Assembly: GCA_905147135.1 (NCBI GenBank)
Contig: LR990053.1
Span: forward strand, 16,008,501 to 16,072,500
Reading direction: 5' to 3'
Length of the DNA stretch: 64,000 bases
From: Blastobasis lacticolella
Lineage: Eukaryota > Arthropoda > Insecta > Lepidoptera > Blastobasidae
The notes beneath the pieces were generated by a model. The model did not search any database. It was not told the DNA's origin and saw only the letters and a list, made by a program, of their open reading frames with translations. Each line of letters opens with the position of its first letter. Positions within the stretch are counted from its first letter, which is position 1. The position numbers and the translations under genes are program-made. Shown here piece by piece: positions 46,349 through 57,830 of this stretch.

Positions 46349-46550
46349 ACGACCTGAGTGGTTCAGTGGTCAATTTGGCCGGTCTGGCACGCAGAGTTCC
46401 CGGGTTCGATTCCCTGTTACGGATTTGGGTGTTCGTTCTATATGAAATATGTACGTATTTAGAAGTATATCAGTTATCTAGCACCCATAGTACAAGCTTT
46501 GCTTAGTTTGGGGCTAGATGGCGCCGTGTGAATTTGTCCACTATTATTTA
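46349..46550 (+). mobile_element. SINE-A with internal deletion
   Basis: Head with GGTTCGATTCCC, then a jump into TGTTACGGATTTGGGTGTTC and the complete tail. Confidence 0.75.
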
Positions 46551-47600
46551 AAATTTAATTTAAACTGTGGATAATACTAACCGTTCTCGTGCTTTACTTC
46601 TATCTTCTATTGCACCATTCTCTATTGAAACGCACTGTACAGGCTAGCATTAACGATGAGAAAGTTTAAACGGAAGTTACAGTCGGGGACAACAAAAAGA
46701 ACCAGCAAGGTCGTAATTCGTTGAGCAAGATATAACCAATAATTTGCTTACAGCTGGCGTATCCTTTCCCTTTCCGCTTAGTGCAGGACACATGTCATTA
46801 CCCGACATAATGGCGGACAAGTGTGAGTGCAGGTGTACGAGTGACGTAGCGTTCGGGGTGGATGGACGGACAAACCCTGCAACTTTGTCGTAACTATTAA
46901 TAGTTTGCTTTATTTACGTACATGTCGTAAAAAGGTAGCATGCTGAGGTCCTCCACCAACACTTATTGTCTTGTAATATTCAGTATGTTTAGTGGCGGTG
47001 GCGAGGTACTAGAGAAAAAAATTGTGTAATAGAATATTTTAATTTAGAAATGAATTTAGTTTTATGTCATAGATAAGCGAAGGTAGCTAAAAACGTATAG
47101 CTAATATTTGTACACTTACAAAATATAAAAAAATTAAATTATTAATATAATATTAACAATTTTACTCACTCAAATCTGAACAGATTTGAGTGAGTAAGAC
47201 TTGAAGAAGGAGAATGGTTTGTTACACCTGTAGTAGGTACTTAGATAGGTATTATTAGGTATACTAGTTGGTAAGTACTTCGCGAATCACCAATTTAATT
47301 ACAATCCAAATATTAAGAAGTTTTGTTTTTGAAGTTTTTTTGTTATAGTTATTTAAATAGATACGATAATACTAAAGTAAATTCGGTTATTAATAAGTTT
47401 ATTTCGTCGTTTGGTTTTTCTGTGTTGTGTAATAATAATTTGAATATTGTACACCCGAAATGGGTAAACTGCTATGGCATATATTTGTAAACCAGTTTTT
47501 TAACAATACATATTTACTTTACTTTACTTTACTTTACCACCCACGAGGGTTAGTAGTAGTCGTTAAATGCAGACACAATTATCAATATCAAATTATCAAC
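46551..47600. other. No recognised gene
   Basis: Contains a near-perfect 36-base palindrome (47162-47197) and, at the edge, a (TTTAC)5 microsatellite (47513-47537). Confidence 0.45.
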
Positions 47601-47611
47601 ATTATTATGAC

Positions 47612-47700
47612 CTTATACGACCCCAGTGGCGCGGTGGTCCCATGCGCTATCTGTAATGCATAGAGTGGGTATAGCGTTCGATTCTCGACCGGGTGTCATT
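47612..47700 (+). mobile_element. tRNA-like SINE head, divergent
   Basis: CCCCAGTGGCGCGGTGGTCC and GCGTTCGATTCTCGACCGG resemble a third tRNA-derived head. No SINE-A body follows. Confidence 0.4.
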
Positions 47701-47794
47701 TGAAAATAAATCTTTCATATAAAATTTACGAATATTGTATGTAAACTCTTTGTTCCAATAATATAGCACATGACAAAAGAAAATATAGTTTATA

Positions 47795-47850
47795 ATGCAA
47801 AGGCGAGCTTATCCCACAACAGGATTTCTTCCAGCTAACCTTAGATTAGC
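47795..47850 (-). mobile_element. LINE 3' end fragment
   Basis: GGCGAGCTTATCCCACAACA and TTCTTCCAGCTAACCTTAGA, the complement of the piece at 58840-58910. Confidence 0.5.
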
Positions 47851-47924
47851 CGAGAAGAGCTTTATTGAGCGGACAAGGCACGCTAGCACGGTAATTTTTT
47901 GCGAAAGTCTCGGTTAGTACCTAT

Positions 47925-47988
47925 CATCACCTGCTTATCGCTAGGCAGGTTTGTTAAGCTTGCCACCTTAGTGGTATAAAAACAAACC
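47925..47988 (+). mobile_element. Jockey-type LINE 3' tail (family D), degraded
   Basis: CTAGGCAGGTTTGTTAAGCT and GCCACCTTAGTGGTATAAAA. Confidence 0.5.
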
Positions 47989-48334
47989 AATAGGACTCTC
48001 CGGGTGATGCGGTGTCTATTGGCGATGCTGAATATTTCCCAGTTTCCACTCACGCTTACGAGTCCGACACTAGCTATTTATGCCACCAATGCCCTGTTGA
48101 AGATACTCATCGGAAAATGCTTCTGTACCTTTTTTCTGGTCTACGGAGGTACAAGTTGGTTAGTTTCAGTCTTCAGATATTAGTCGCTTTGTACAAAAGA
48201 TTACCGACCTACCTAAATCAGTATAAAAGCTAACATTGCTTTTATTATTTTATTTTAAACAGTTTACAAAGACATTTGAAATATCAAATAGTTGATTGGG
48301 AGACAGGAGTCCCAACTAGGTGGCGCCCCCTCTT

Positions 48335-48385
48335 ATATTTGCGCATCTATAGAGACGCTAGCTTATCTTGTACTGGTTAGAGGTA
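48335..48385 (-). repeat. CTAGCTTATCTTGTACTGGTT repeat
   Basis: GCATCTATAGAGACGCTAGC and TTATCTTGTACTGGTTAGAG, related to 46045-46140 and 19750-19800. Confidence 0.5.
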
Positions 48386-48390
48386 GGTCG

Positions 48391-48655
48391 TTTTTTATGT
48401 CATACGGTAGGCAAACAGGCGAGGCGGGCCACCCGATGGAAAGTGGTCACCACTGCCTATAAACATTAGCAACACCGAGAGTATCACCAATGCTTTGCAC
48501 ACCTCTATAACACGTTACTCCGGCAGCAAAAAGGCAAATGTCCCTCCACTGCCATAGCCATGGTTCCCCAAATTCCCACCCCATGGAGCACTGGAAAACT
48601 TACTCAACGGCAGAAACACAATACTATTTAAAAGAGTATTGTTTAGCTGCGGTAT
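48391..48655 (-). mobile_element. Repeat E, full tail
   Basis: Reverse copy from poly(T)-TATGTCATACGGTAGG to AAAAGAGTATTG, including AACACGTTACTCCGGCAGCA and CAAATTCCCACCCCATGGAG. Confidence 0.65.
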
Positions 48656-48734
48656 TCTGTAAGGTCGAATGTCTGTAATCTGTATCAGTCATTTTAAGTC
48701 GAACAACGATAAATTGACCTAATTACTAGGGAAC

Positions 48735-48930
48735 CATACGGATAGGATCCACCTGATGGAAAGCGGCCATCGTCCATGACTTCTGTAACCTAAGGGGAGC
48801 GGATGCTGTGCCGGTCTTTGAGGTCCTGTAGACATGCCTTTTGATAAACCCCTTGTTTTATGTAGTGCAAAGGGAAGACTTCGGGAGGGAGCTCATTCCA
48901 CAACTTGCACGTGCGAGGTAAGAGGGCTCA
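48735..48930 (-). mobile_element. LINE reverse-transcriptase C-terminal fragment
   Basis: The minus strand reads TCKLWNELPPEVFPLHYIKQ and then YQKACLQDLKDRHSIRSP, the C-terminal pattern of Jockey-like LINEs, before a tail with CACCTGATGGAAAGC complement. Confidence 0.65.
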
Positions 48931-51660
48931 CCGATGCCCGGACGTTAGTTGGATGACAGGCATTAGATGATGTGCATCACATTTATCCCATCGTTCCAAC
49001 CCCGTTACCGCAGGTACCACATTCAATTAAGGGATAAATTACCTCGTTAACAAACATTCAAACATAGGTACATCCATATAAACTTTCGTATTTATTACAT
49101 TAGTAGATAGGATATAAATAAAGAGTAATTTACCATCTTATAATTCCTAAGATCTAAACAAGCTGGCTATAAATGTCACGGTACATTCAACAACCCTCTG
49201 AAGAAAAGGTTGATCATTGCCATTTGGTAAACTGTCGCTATTATGTAGTTGAACATTCCACTAAGTAGCACGCACTAGGTAGGGTCATTGTGGACTCAGT
49301 GGATCTTTTTTTAAGGGTCACTTAACACCGAAACTGTACTTTGAATGTTATTATGTAAACGTTTGAAAGAAAGAAACAAAGACATTTATTACATATAACT
49401 ACGACACAATGATAGTTAGATAATTTTGAGAGGTATCAGGTTCGTACCTACCCTTCGTAATCTTTGGTGCTCCATTACACAAGTAACAAAGAACATAAAA
49501 ATCCAACCTGAATTTCGTAAGCTTTATTTAATCGCCGCAATCCGTGTAAAAAAATGTTGTGAAATGTAACAAAGTCGGCTTGGCCACGTGACGGGCGCGG
49601 GCGTCGCACCTGGCTCTCAAGGTAGGCAGCTGCTACTCCTTATTATCCTAGCGTGGCCGCGGGCCGAGGCCCAACAAAGGATTTAAAATGCGGGCGTCAG
49701 ATGTCTCAACAGCTTGCGCCATAAAAAATAGGCCAATAACTTCGATGGCGAAAAAAAGCTAAAGAAATGTTAAAGATGGCGGCAGGTGTAACGTCAGCTG
49801 CGCTCAGGCACCTTTATAATAATTGCGGCGCGGCGGCGCGGGCGCAGGCGCGCCGCGGGTCAAAGACATAACTTAGTTTGCTCGTTTTGTGCCGAGTGGC
49901 GATCGCCCGTCGCATTATTCAGGGTCATGGATATTAAAATTCCATCTACCTATCCTGCCTATAACTGACGGAGGTGTAGCGCCGGCCAGGGTATCCACCT
50001 CTGGCTCGCAGATAATTAGGACATTGATTCGCGATACTTCGGTGAGTAAGCGCAGTTCAGGATGGTATCTGTTACATATTCAGTGCTTAGGTATCTACCT
50101 ACTTAATTTTATTTCGATATTCGGTAAGTAGGTAGGTATTTCTTATTTAAGTTAAGGTGCCTGTTTAGGTTAGGTACCTGCAGCTACTTAAGATTACGGA
50201 GTTCGAAATAAGACGAATGAATACTTTTAGACACAAGTAGTTCCGTAAGATAAAATAAATATGTTCCTAGTCTGAAACAGTGAAACGTACTGCCAAATCT
50301 CAACCGATGACCACGACTAGTCAGTCAAGAGTGTAGCGACTTAGAAGTCTGAAAATAGTCTGCAGGCTTTGCATCTAAAAATATAACACATAACCAACCA
50401 TCGTTACTAAAACGTCTACTAAATTAATTAAACACCTATCCCACCCAAGTCATCCAATCCATCGTCGAATTCAATTCTACCTGTTCCCGGTGCCCGTTCA
50501 CAGGCACGTTTGGGTTTCGGTAAACACTGGTGCGGCCGGGCGCACGTGTCCACGCATCTGCCTCGTAATTACCTCGCCCGACACCGCCCGCTGCCGATGA
50601 CCGCCTGGTACTTTCGAATGGAGCCTCTCACTTTTTTTACTCCATTTGCATTCGTACATTTAGTAAAGCTTTTGTTTGCGACTTCGTGTGGATCAATCGT
50701 TCGTTCCGACCATATCCTAGAGTTTTACGAGTCTTTTTTTTCATAGCCGTAAATCCCAGCTTAGCGGCTAGCGGTAGAGCTGTCAGCCAGGGTCCGCTCT
50801 TTCACTAGGAAAGCGCTTTCAGATTTACTAAAAGCGATTTCCTTCCAGAATTCTTAGTTAAAATTTTGTTTTATGGCACCGTGCGGCGACTACCATCTGA
50901 TCTACACAACCATAGCCTCCGTATGAAGGAGGCTATGACACAACCCGTCTGATTCGCCTGAGCCTCGTCTGTCTGTCAGCAGGGCGTTAGAATCACCAAT
51001 ATTCTGTGACAGGGGGACACAGAGGAGATAAGGTTAACACGGTACCGAAAACGCGATAGTGGTTACGGCCAAGCAAGTTTCCCGAAGAAATTTTTATTCC
51101 CTCTTCCGAGATTTATTATTGGAAATTTTTTCCCCGCAATCGATCAAATCCGAATTAAAGAGTTGAAACAAAAAAATCTAACTTCTACAATTCTCTGAGA
51201 AATTATCCAAATCCAAATGACCAAATGACTGCGTTCGCGATCCCGGACGATGCGACACTGAGGTTACTTACTTCAGTGGCTCAGCGACCCGAAGTGGATT
51301 TTGGCTTCGGACACAAGAATTCGCCATTGGTCCCTTTCCACACTGAGGGTAGGCTAAATTCCGAATATATAGCCTTGGTATAGTGCGTCACTTGCGGAGC
51401 GAGTATAACTCACCTACCCTTTTTTACATAGATATCTGTGGATTTAATACATTTATTTGTGCTTTATTTGTTTTTGCCACTGAAAAAGTGTCGCAGATAT
51501 GGACGAGGTGTTAGTATTCAGTGCTAATTCCTAGTAGATAAAGCCTGTGTGGCCTTCGCCAGATTTCTATTGGTATATTTCGGGACGGGGAAGGTAAACT
51601 AATTTTTTTGGGAGAGGAACACTTTGTGGTAGGGACATTCTGAATCTAAAACAGTAAAAT
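48931..51660. other. No recognised gene; GC-rich patches
   Basis: About 2.7 kb without the listed repeats. GC-rich patches lie at 49560-49870 and 50480-50620. Frames at 49889-50131 and 50510-50746 show no family resemblance. It may be downstream flank of the RNF126-type gene. Confidence 0.4.
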
Positions 51661-51769
51661 AAAAGCTTGTAAAAATATAGGACCATATTTCAGTGCAGTT
51701 TCAACTCAAGTTCGATTGTCTCCGAAAAAACGTAAAATTATCGTAAACTTAACAGTGAAAATAAACAAC

Positions 51770-54700
51770 TATTTTCAATATGCCTGTATTTATTTTGAAA
51801 ACTTTACATTAAATTTAATAATCTATTATTAATTAACATTTACACTTGCTTATTAATTTTCACCTTTTTACAAACTTCTACACCTATAGTTGTTTACATT
51901 ATATGTAACAAAACCTTTGCTTTGATATGAAACTGTTCGTTCGCGCCATTGCATGCACTCGGTCTCCGACAAAGTTCCATATCAGCTTACGTAATGAGAC
52001 GATTCAATTTTAATAAATAAATCACACGATACATTTATACAATTTCGTTATGTTTGTGGATGCTTGAAATGAGTCTGGAAACGTATGGAAGCTTCGTCCT
52101 CTCCGATCTGACAAAGCCGGCAGTAGTCTGTTACGGAGCACACACACCCCACAGGAACATTCTCACTCTATATTAAATTATTAGAAAATTTTAATTAAAT
52201 AACCATTATACATAAAGTACAATTCAAGTGATGATTTTACAAAAATACACTTTCAAATTTTAACCTTAAGTAAAGCACTTAAGAGATCAGTCGCAGACCC
52301 AGATTGTGTTCTGGATCCAAAATTTGAAATGCATGTTTGAAGCACCAGGTTTCACCAGCCACCTATTTCCTTATCTTATTGAAACGAACACAAAATAAAA
52401 CATTGCAATACCAATAACAACAACACCCCACAGGACGTACTACATAATATTATGTCTAACTAAAACATCCTTGGTTGGTGAAACTTGCGCTCAATCAACA
52501 CTAAAGTGTACATTGGATCCTATATTTAGGAACGTAGGTCTTGTCTAGCTCTAAAGTACATACTATTTTATAGGCATACTGTGTTTTGTCTTCAATTCTA
52601 TGTAAAAGCTATTTATTTAGAATATTGTTTTATTATGTTTGTAACAAAACTCGGCACTCGTAATTTAAAACTTGTATAGCTGGCTCTATTGCTAATCTAT
52701 TAATCTAGCACATATAAAATAACATTTATACAGTACGCATGTACTTCTAGCAAGCAAGAAATACCACTGTTATAAAAATAGTCTCACAAGTAACAGGAAT
52801 GTTCCTGCTACGCATTAGTAAACTAAATTCCCCGCGATCCATGCATAAATATGTAATATTTGAATCATTCTCTAATTATCGTTATATATTATAAAAATAT
52901 GCAAAGAGCATCCGTAATTTCACAACATGGGTAGACAAATGGATTTTGTACATATGTTTTAATTGGTGTTTCTATCTAACCCGACTGTTACAACAATAAT
53001 AAATTAATTATTTGAGTAAGCATTGACTCGCACGCGTACTTATCTCCTTGATACGTAGAAACAAACAAATTATCAAAATTTACAACAACCTTGTAAATTA
53101 TCACTAACTACTGTGACAGTCATCTATCTGCATTATTCACTACCTTGTCATCTTTTCATTTTCACCCCACATGAGTCGCGTCCGGTTGTTTGTCAATATA
53201 TTACTAATATGATATCTATTTATTCCCCTAACAGCAAAAAGTCATTATACTTCGTTGTACATTTCCATGCTATGGTCATATTCTGCGAATTTGGTTGTTT
53301 AAACTCATTGTTTCTTTACACTCAAATATAAATTTTATTATATAAGTCACAGACATTCAAGATAAGTAATATTTAACAGTTCCGTATTTATTCCAATTCC
53401 GTTAACATTACCTAAATATACATATACGATTTTTATAGTTCTCTTTCTGTGGTAACTGTTAAATACTCAATCAAAATTAGTTTGCTCGCTCAAAACACAC
53501 TTTAAATAAATATACACAGTAAAAAGGGGTCAAACCACTGGTGGTGAAACTGGTGATAGATAAGAAATACAAACTGTACATAGACTAATAATTTCTCAAT
53601 TTTTGTTACCAAAAGTGTAATTGAGCAAAAGGATAGAATATCACACTGTGCTAAATAGGTTATAAATTATACATGTTTAATACATCCTCGATGTAATATA
53701 TTATAATAATATATCGTCAATCACATGGGCTACTGAAAATTTATTTTCAATAAAATTACAAAGCAAAACAAACATCTTGTACAATCAAAATATCTAATGC
53801 GTTAAATAAATATGACAATAAAAAACTTAAATATTGCAAGTTATCATTTTAAATAGGCCAATATTATGTATCCATTGGCCTCAGTACTAAGTGATGATAG
53901 TAATTGGATGAATAGTTAAAACTAAAAGTAAAAAATACTTTGTCTAAAAGGGCTATGATGAAAATAAGCAGCGATTTTGTGATTAAGCTTTGGATTACGG
54001 TTTAAACCACTACATAGTTAGTATATACATGTATTTGGCAAACATAACCACAATGTGTACTCACTTCTGACAAAATTGTATGATCCAAACACATAGTTGC
54101 ATTGTCGCAGTATGACTACTACCACAGTATCATTTTAGCTACACCATGGAGTAGTCCAATCCTCTAAGGATTTCCAATACATTATCTGTATCAATATTTT
54201 TTTTTATACTTTTTACACATAACCTCGTTCAGGTCACATCCGAAGGAATCGAAAATTAAAAAGTGACCTCACAATCAATATTAGTTTGCAACAAAAGCTT
54301 ACATTATGTACGATTATTATATACAAAATTTACACAAAAGAAATTGATAAGTAGATATTTTTGTAGTAGCATTTCATCATAAAGGGATTAGATAGAATAT
54401 TATAAACTCAAAATAAGCTACTGGATCCTCTAAATATTTTACTAAACATTTAAGCTAGCAAAGTATTCTCTAATACACTTAACAGTTTGAATTGTAAACA
54501 TAACATTTGATTTGTTCAAAACAAATTAAAAATAAAACGCATCAATCCCTTTGCAACGAAATGACTGAGCCAAGGCTGTCAGTTTATCTTTTTATTGGTG
54601 TATACTATGAAATTGAAATCATGAATTTACGTTATATATATATTCCTATGGTTATTGCTTCATAAGTTGTTTCATATAAGGTAAATGCGGTATCAGAAAT

Positions 54701-55054
54701 AATCCATCGAAGTTGTAGAGGTTTGCGTCAGGAAGCGTGAGGTATGCAGCTGTGACGCGTCACGCCAAGCGAAGGGTAAGCGGGGCCACCTGGGCAACCC
54801 CGCGGTCCGACCCTTCCTCCGACCGCCACGGACAAAATTTAGTAGCACAACACTAGCACTGCACTAGAAGGCACGCTCGCCCAGTTTCCGACACGACTGG
54901 TTCTACACTCCGACGCCCATCGCTACGACAGGCCCTCGCGAAGGTGGCGCACACGGCTGACACTGTACAAATTTTCCGGTCTCGTTATCGTTATCACTAT
55001 CACTGGGTGCACTGTCACTTCGCAGGCCGCGTTTGGCGACGGCTCGAGTGAGTT
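51770..55054 (-). other. Probable 3' UTR of the RNF126-type gene
   Basis: Downstream of the last coding exon there is about 3 kb of very AT-rich sequence in which I found none of the SINE or LINE copies that occur every kilobase or so elsewhere. This is what a long 3' UTR under purifying selection would look like. A minus-strand AATAAA at 51794-51789 is one candidate polyadenylation signal near the lower end. Several other AATAAA hexamers occur on the way, so the transcript end is a guess. The part nearest the stop, 54700-54960, is GC-rich. No alternative gene is visible in the stretch. Confidence 0.4.
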
Positions 55055-55317
55055 TTAGTCGAAGTCGAAGTCGATTTCCATGTTGATCTGGGCGCGGTCT
55101 GGGAGGGAGCTGGAGTCTGATGTTGAGGTGGCGCTGCCGCTGCCACTGCCGGTGCTGGGGGCACTGCTGCCGGCGCTGGGTGTGGGCGGGGTTGCTGCCG
55201 GGCTGCCGCGGCTGCCGGCGAGGGACATACTGCTACCGCTACTGGTGTCCCAGGCGCGCGCGCTTGGCCTCGCCGCCCGCGCTAGCCGACGGACCATCAT
55301 CCGTGGTAGCGACGGCG
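55055..55317 (-). CDS. RNF126: RNF126/RNF115-type E3 ligase, probable last coding exon, with a reading-frame conflict
   Basis: A strong acceptor (TGTCTGTCCACAG, ending at 55318) starts this exon at 55317. Joined to the phase-2 donor at 57518, the frame reads 25 acidic and small residues, then EAKRARLGHQ and a stop at 55241-55239. A second frame is open right through to a TAA at 55055 and encodes a Ser/Gly/Ala-rich tail ending INMEIDFDFD. The frames meet at a GGG run (plus-strand CCC, 55249-55251): one base fewer there would make AKRARL run straight into DTSSGSSMSL. I therefore suspect a one-base indel, either an assembly error or a real frameshift. Alternatively the phase-1 donor in the previous exon would put the exon in the second frame from its start, giving an Arg-rich stretch. 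That this is the C-terminus is likely; the exact protein sequence is uncertain. Confidence 0.65.
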
Positions 55318-56167
55318 CTGTGGACAGACACGTATAATTTTATGGCACCACCTGTAGTTTTTATTACTAGTTTTCGGACTCTTAAGTCCAGTTTTGTACC
55401 GTTTTGTGCGTAAAGTGATCAATAAATAAACGCGTGAGAGTTTAAAAATTGCTTCAGAAATCATAAGTTTACTGTTGTGTTCTTTTTTTTTCATATCGTA
55501 CTCGTAATTGCAATTTGTGGGACGATGCAACTGTTTCTCGCAAGGTCTGCTGCACCTATATAGCTCGGGATTCAGTGACTAATGTTTGCTACGATTATGG
55601 ATATAAATAACTATTTTAAATTTTTTAAAACTAGTTTTCACTAGGGGTAGTAATAATGTTCTGTGCTAGGGGACAAATCAAGACAAGTCTCTTTATAATA
55701 AAATAGAAATTTTATACCTTAATGTCTCCAGCCACAAGTCTATATTACAAATAACATAAATCTTCATTGCAGCCAATAAAGATTAGTGTTCAGTGATCTT
55801 GAGAAAAGTTTCCAGTGGGGCTGGACATAATGTCAAATTCAAGAAACGTTAGTTTGACATTACGCCTAAAAGATAAAACAACTGAGCGCGACAACGATAA
55901 CATTGACCAGGGCGCCAGTTGTCTTTTATTCAGTAATTTGCCTATAAGCGGCATGTTAGTTCCGCGTTACACCACCTTCAGTATTATCCCTGTCACACTG
56001 AATTGTTTTGTCTTTTTACTATTGAAATATTACTGCTAACTGAGGCGTAAAACGTGGGTTTTCGCTATTTCAGATGGCGCTGTTGAGACACGAGGGCTTA
56101 TGTCAAAAAAGCCCTGTAGTTGGCTACAATCCACCCGCCATTTTAGAGCATTTGTTTCGTTACTTCT

Positions 56168-56490
56168 CAAAGCGTCGGGGTCCGAATCGTACCGGGTTCG
56201 GACACCAATGCCACCATATTCAAGACTCTTGAGTTAGGTATATTAGTTGAACACTAACCGATGAAACCTGTACATTCACCCGTCTGAATGTGTAACCATG
56301 ATCAGCGGGACTATTGTCTATCTCAGTTGACAACTAAGTTTGACATTAGATAATTCTACATTACGGCCTCTGTCTATAGCGTCTACCAAATTAGAGTATT
56401 ATAGAGTAGAGATTATATCAAATTCAATTATCCGTTGAGATAGCCAACAGCCCCGCTGGTGGCTCTACCGTAATTAACTGAGTTGTTTTA
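56168..56490 (+). mobile_element. SINE-B interrupted by a MITE
   Basis: Head and body at 56168-56302 (GAGTTAGGTATATTAGTTGA, AATGTGTAACCATGAT) and the remainder after 56458 (CTCTACCGTAATTAACTGA). Confidence 0.6.
56303..56458. mobile_element. MITE with CAGCGGGRCTRTTG ends
   Basis: The left end CAGCGGGACTATTGTCTATC and the complement of the right end, CAGCGGGGCTGTTGGCTATC, agree over about 50 bases with scattered mismatches. It is 156 bases long and non-coding. Confidence 0.65.
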
Positions 56491-56867
56491 ATTCTGATTA
56501 TTATTATTGGTTAGAATTGATTCGCCGTTTTACAGCACTTGTTTCTTTACTTCTCAGTGGCGCCATCTGGCGGATTTCGAAATAGCGAAACCCCTGCGAT
56601 TATAGTTGTCGAGATCTAAGTAGCCCATCTTGACAGATATCATCATTTCCTTGTGTCCATGACATAAAGATCATTTTATAAAATGCGCGGGCGCGCGTCA
56701 TAAAAAATGAACTTATTTTATGTTATACGGCAGACAAGCTGGCCACCTGATCGAATGTGGTCTTTATGTCTTGAACACAAAGATTAATGACTGACGATAA
56801 GAAAGTTTTCATTAACATCGTCTACATGCCTGGCATCCAAGTAACTTATGGGCTATGGTAACCTTTT

Positions 56868-57055
56868 TACGGAGCACGTGCAAAATGTGAATTGAGCTTC
56901 TCTGCCGAAGTCTTTCCTTGGCACTACAACGTGGGGTTCTTCAAAAGGCATGTCTACAGGCACCTCAAAGGCCGGCACCGCATCCGCCCTTAGGTTGCAG
57001 ATGTCCTGGACGACGGTGGCCACTTTCCATCAGGTGAACTGCCAGACGAGGTAAT
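56868..57055 (+). mobile_element. LINE 3' end, degraded coding and tail
   Basis: Homologous to 48735-48930 in the other orientation: CTTTCCTTGGCACTACAACG, AGGCATGTCTACAGGCACCT and CACTTTCCATCAGGTGAAC, then AATAAAAAAA. Confidence 0.6.
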
Positions 57056-57177
57056 AAAAAAATTGTCACCTGTCAAAATGGGCATCCTAAACTGGTAACA
57101 GACGTTCCGTTTTGGCTGGAGCCGACCAATCAGTTGCAGTTGCTACTAATCAGTATAAAACAAAGTACAGAGGGTTT

Positions 57178-57313
57178 ACCATGAACTCTTATAGCAGGAC
57201 CTAAACAGAATTGATTTCGCTTTGAACGAGACAAGCTTATACGACACGTATAGCGCTGTCTTATTCCAAGCAGGGCAGTTGTGTTTAGGTCCTGCTATAA
57301 AAGAGTTCATGGT
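57178..57313. repeat. Long-armed inverted repeat (MITE or hairpin)
   Basis: ACCATGAACTCTTATAGCAG (from 57178) and its complement ending at 57313 form 30-base arms that differ only by a two-base AA insertion. The loop is about 75 bases. Confidence 0.75.
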
Positions 57314-57517
57314 TAGGCCCCAGTATCAAATAAAGTCGCTTTTGGGTGCGGGGGACGTGGTCGGACGCCCGACCAAGGTCACATCGCTTATACATCCGAA
57401 TTAATCCCGAAACGACTTTATTTTACAGCTATTTTGTATCGGGTTTACGTATATCGGCTCCAACCAAACCGGACCACCTATTCCAGTCGATCATTCGGAC
57501 AGCACAACGGCAAGTAC

Positions 57518-57725
57518 CTACTAGTGGAGTTGGTGTTGTCGGTGTTGTCTGTCGTCGGCTCAGCGTCGGCCGCGTCGTCGGCCTCGGCGTCGGCGGGCGG
57601 CGGCTCCGGCGGCGCCGGCAACAGCGACCGCCGACAAACGGGACAGGTCGCGTGGAGTTGGAGCCAGGGAGTTATGCAGGCAGCGTGGAAGATATGGTCG
57701 CACTCTAGGCGGGATATCGTCTCTC
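57518..57725 (-). CDS. RNF126: RNF126/RNF115-type E3 ubiquitin ligase, internal exon (second half of RING-H2)
   Basis: The exon supplies the remaining zinc ligands of a C3H2C3 finger: Cys8, His10, His13, Cys16, Cys27 and Cys30, in the order CDHIFHAAC ... CPVCRRSL. Together with the two cysteines of the preceding exon the RING-H2 is complete. The PW in ITPWLQLH is the E2-contact tryptophan position of active RING-H2 ligases. After the finger comes a low-complexity Pro/Ala/Asp/Thr/Asn-rich stretch. The acceptor CACTTTCCAG lies just before 57725. The exon opens with two bases (GA) that complete Gly from the previous exon. The likely donor is AG|GTACTT with the intron starting at 57517 (phase 2); an overlapping alternative CTA|GTAGGT two bases earlier would give phase 1. 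The choice decides the frame of the last exon. Confidence 0.88.
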
Positions 57726-57751
57726 CTGGAAAGTGACGGGATTGTTTTTTA

Positions 57752-57830
57752 GTGAATTTATACTTGATTTTTCTTTTTATTCGTGAGAAACTAACAGCAA
57801 AAGACATATAATAGATAGAGACCCATAGTA
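57752..57830. repeat. Intronic direct duplication, copy 1
   Basis: This stretch begins GTGAATTTATACTTGATTTT and recurs at 58047-58122 with only a few changes and a two-base indel. It lies immediately upstream, in the sense of the gene, of exon 57725-57518. With the relic exon it suggests that pieces of this RING region were duplicated locally. Confidence 0.7.

Larger units (their letters stand above)
55318..57517 (-). other. RNF126: Intron before the last coding exon
   Basis: About 2.2 kb, acceptor TGTCCACAG at its lower end. It contains a SINE-B copy interrupted by a MITE (56168-56490), a LINE fragment (56868-57055), a long-armed inverted repeat (57178-57313) and the short perfect inverted pair AATGTCAAA/TTTGACATT at about 55830-55862. 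The interval 55400-55800 shows nothing recognisable. The donor is one of two overlapping candidates (GTACTT or GTAGGT). Confidence 0.65.
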
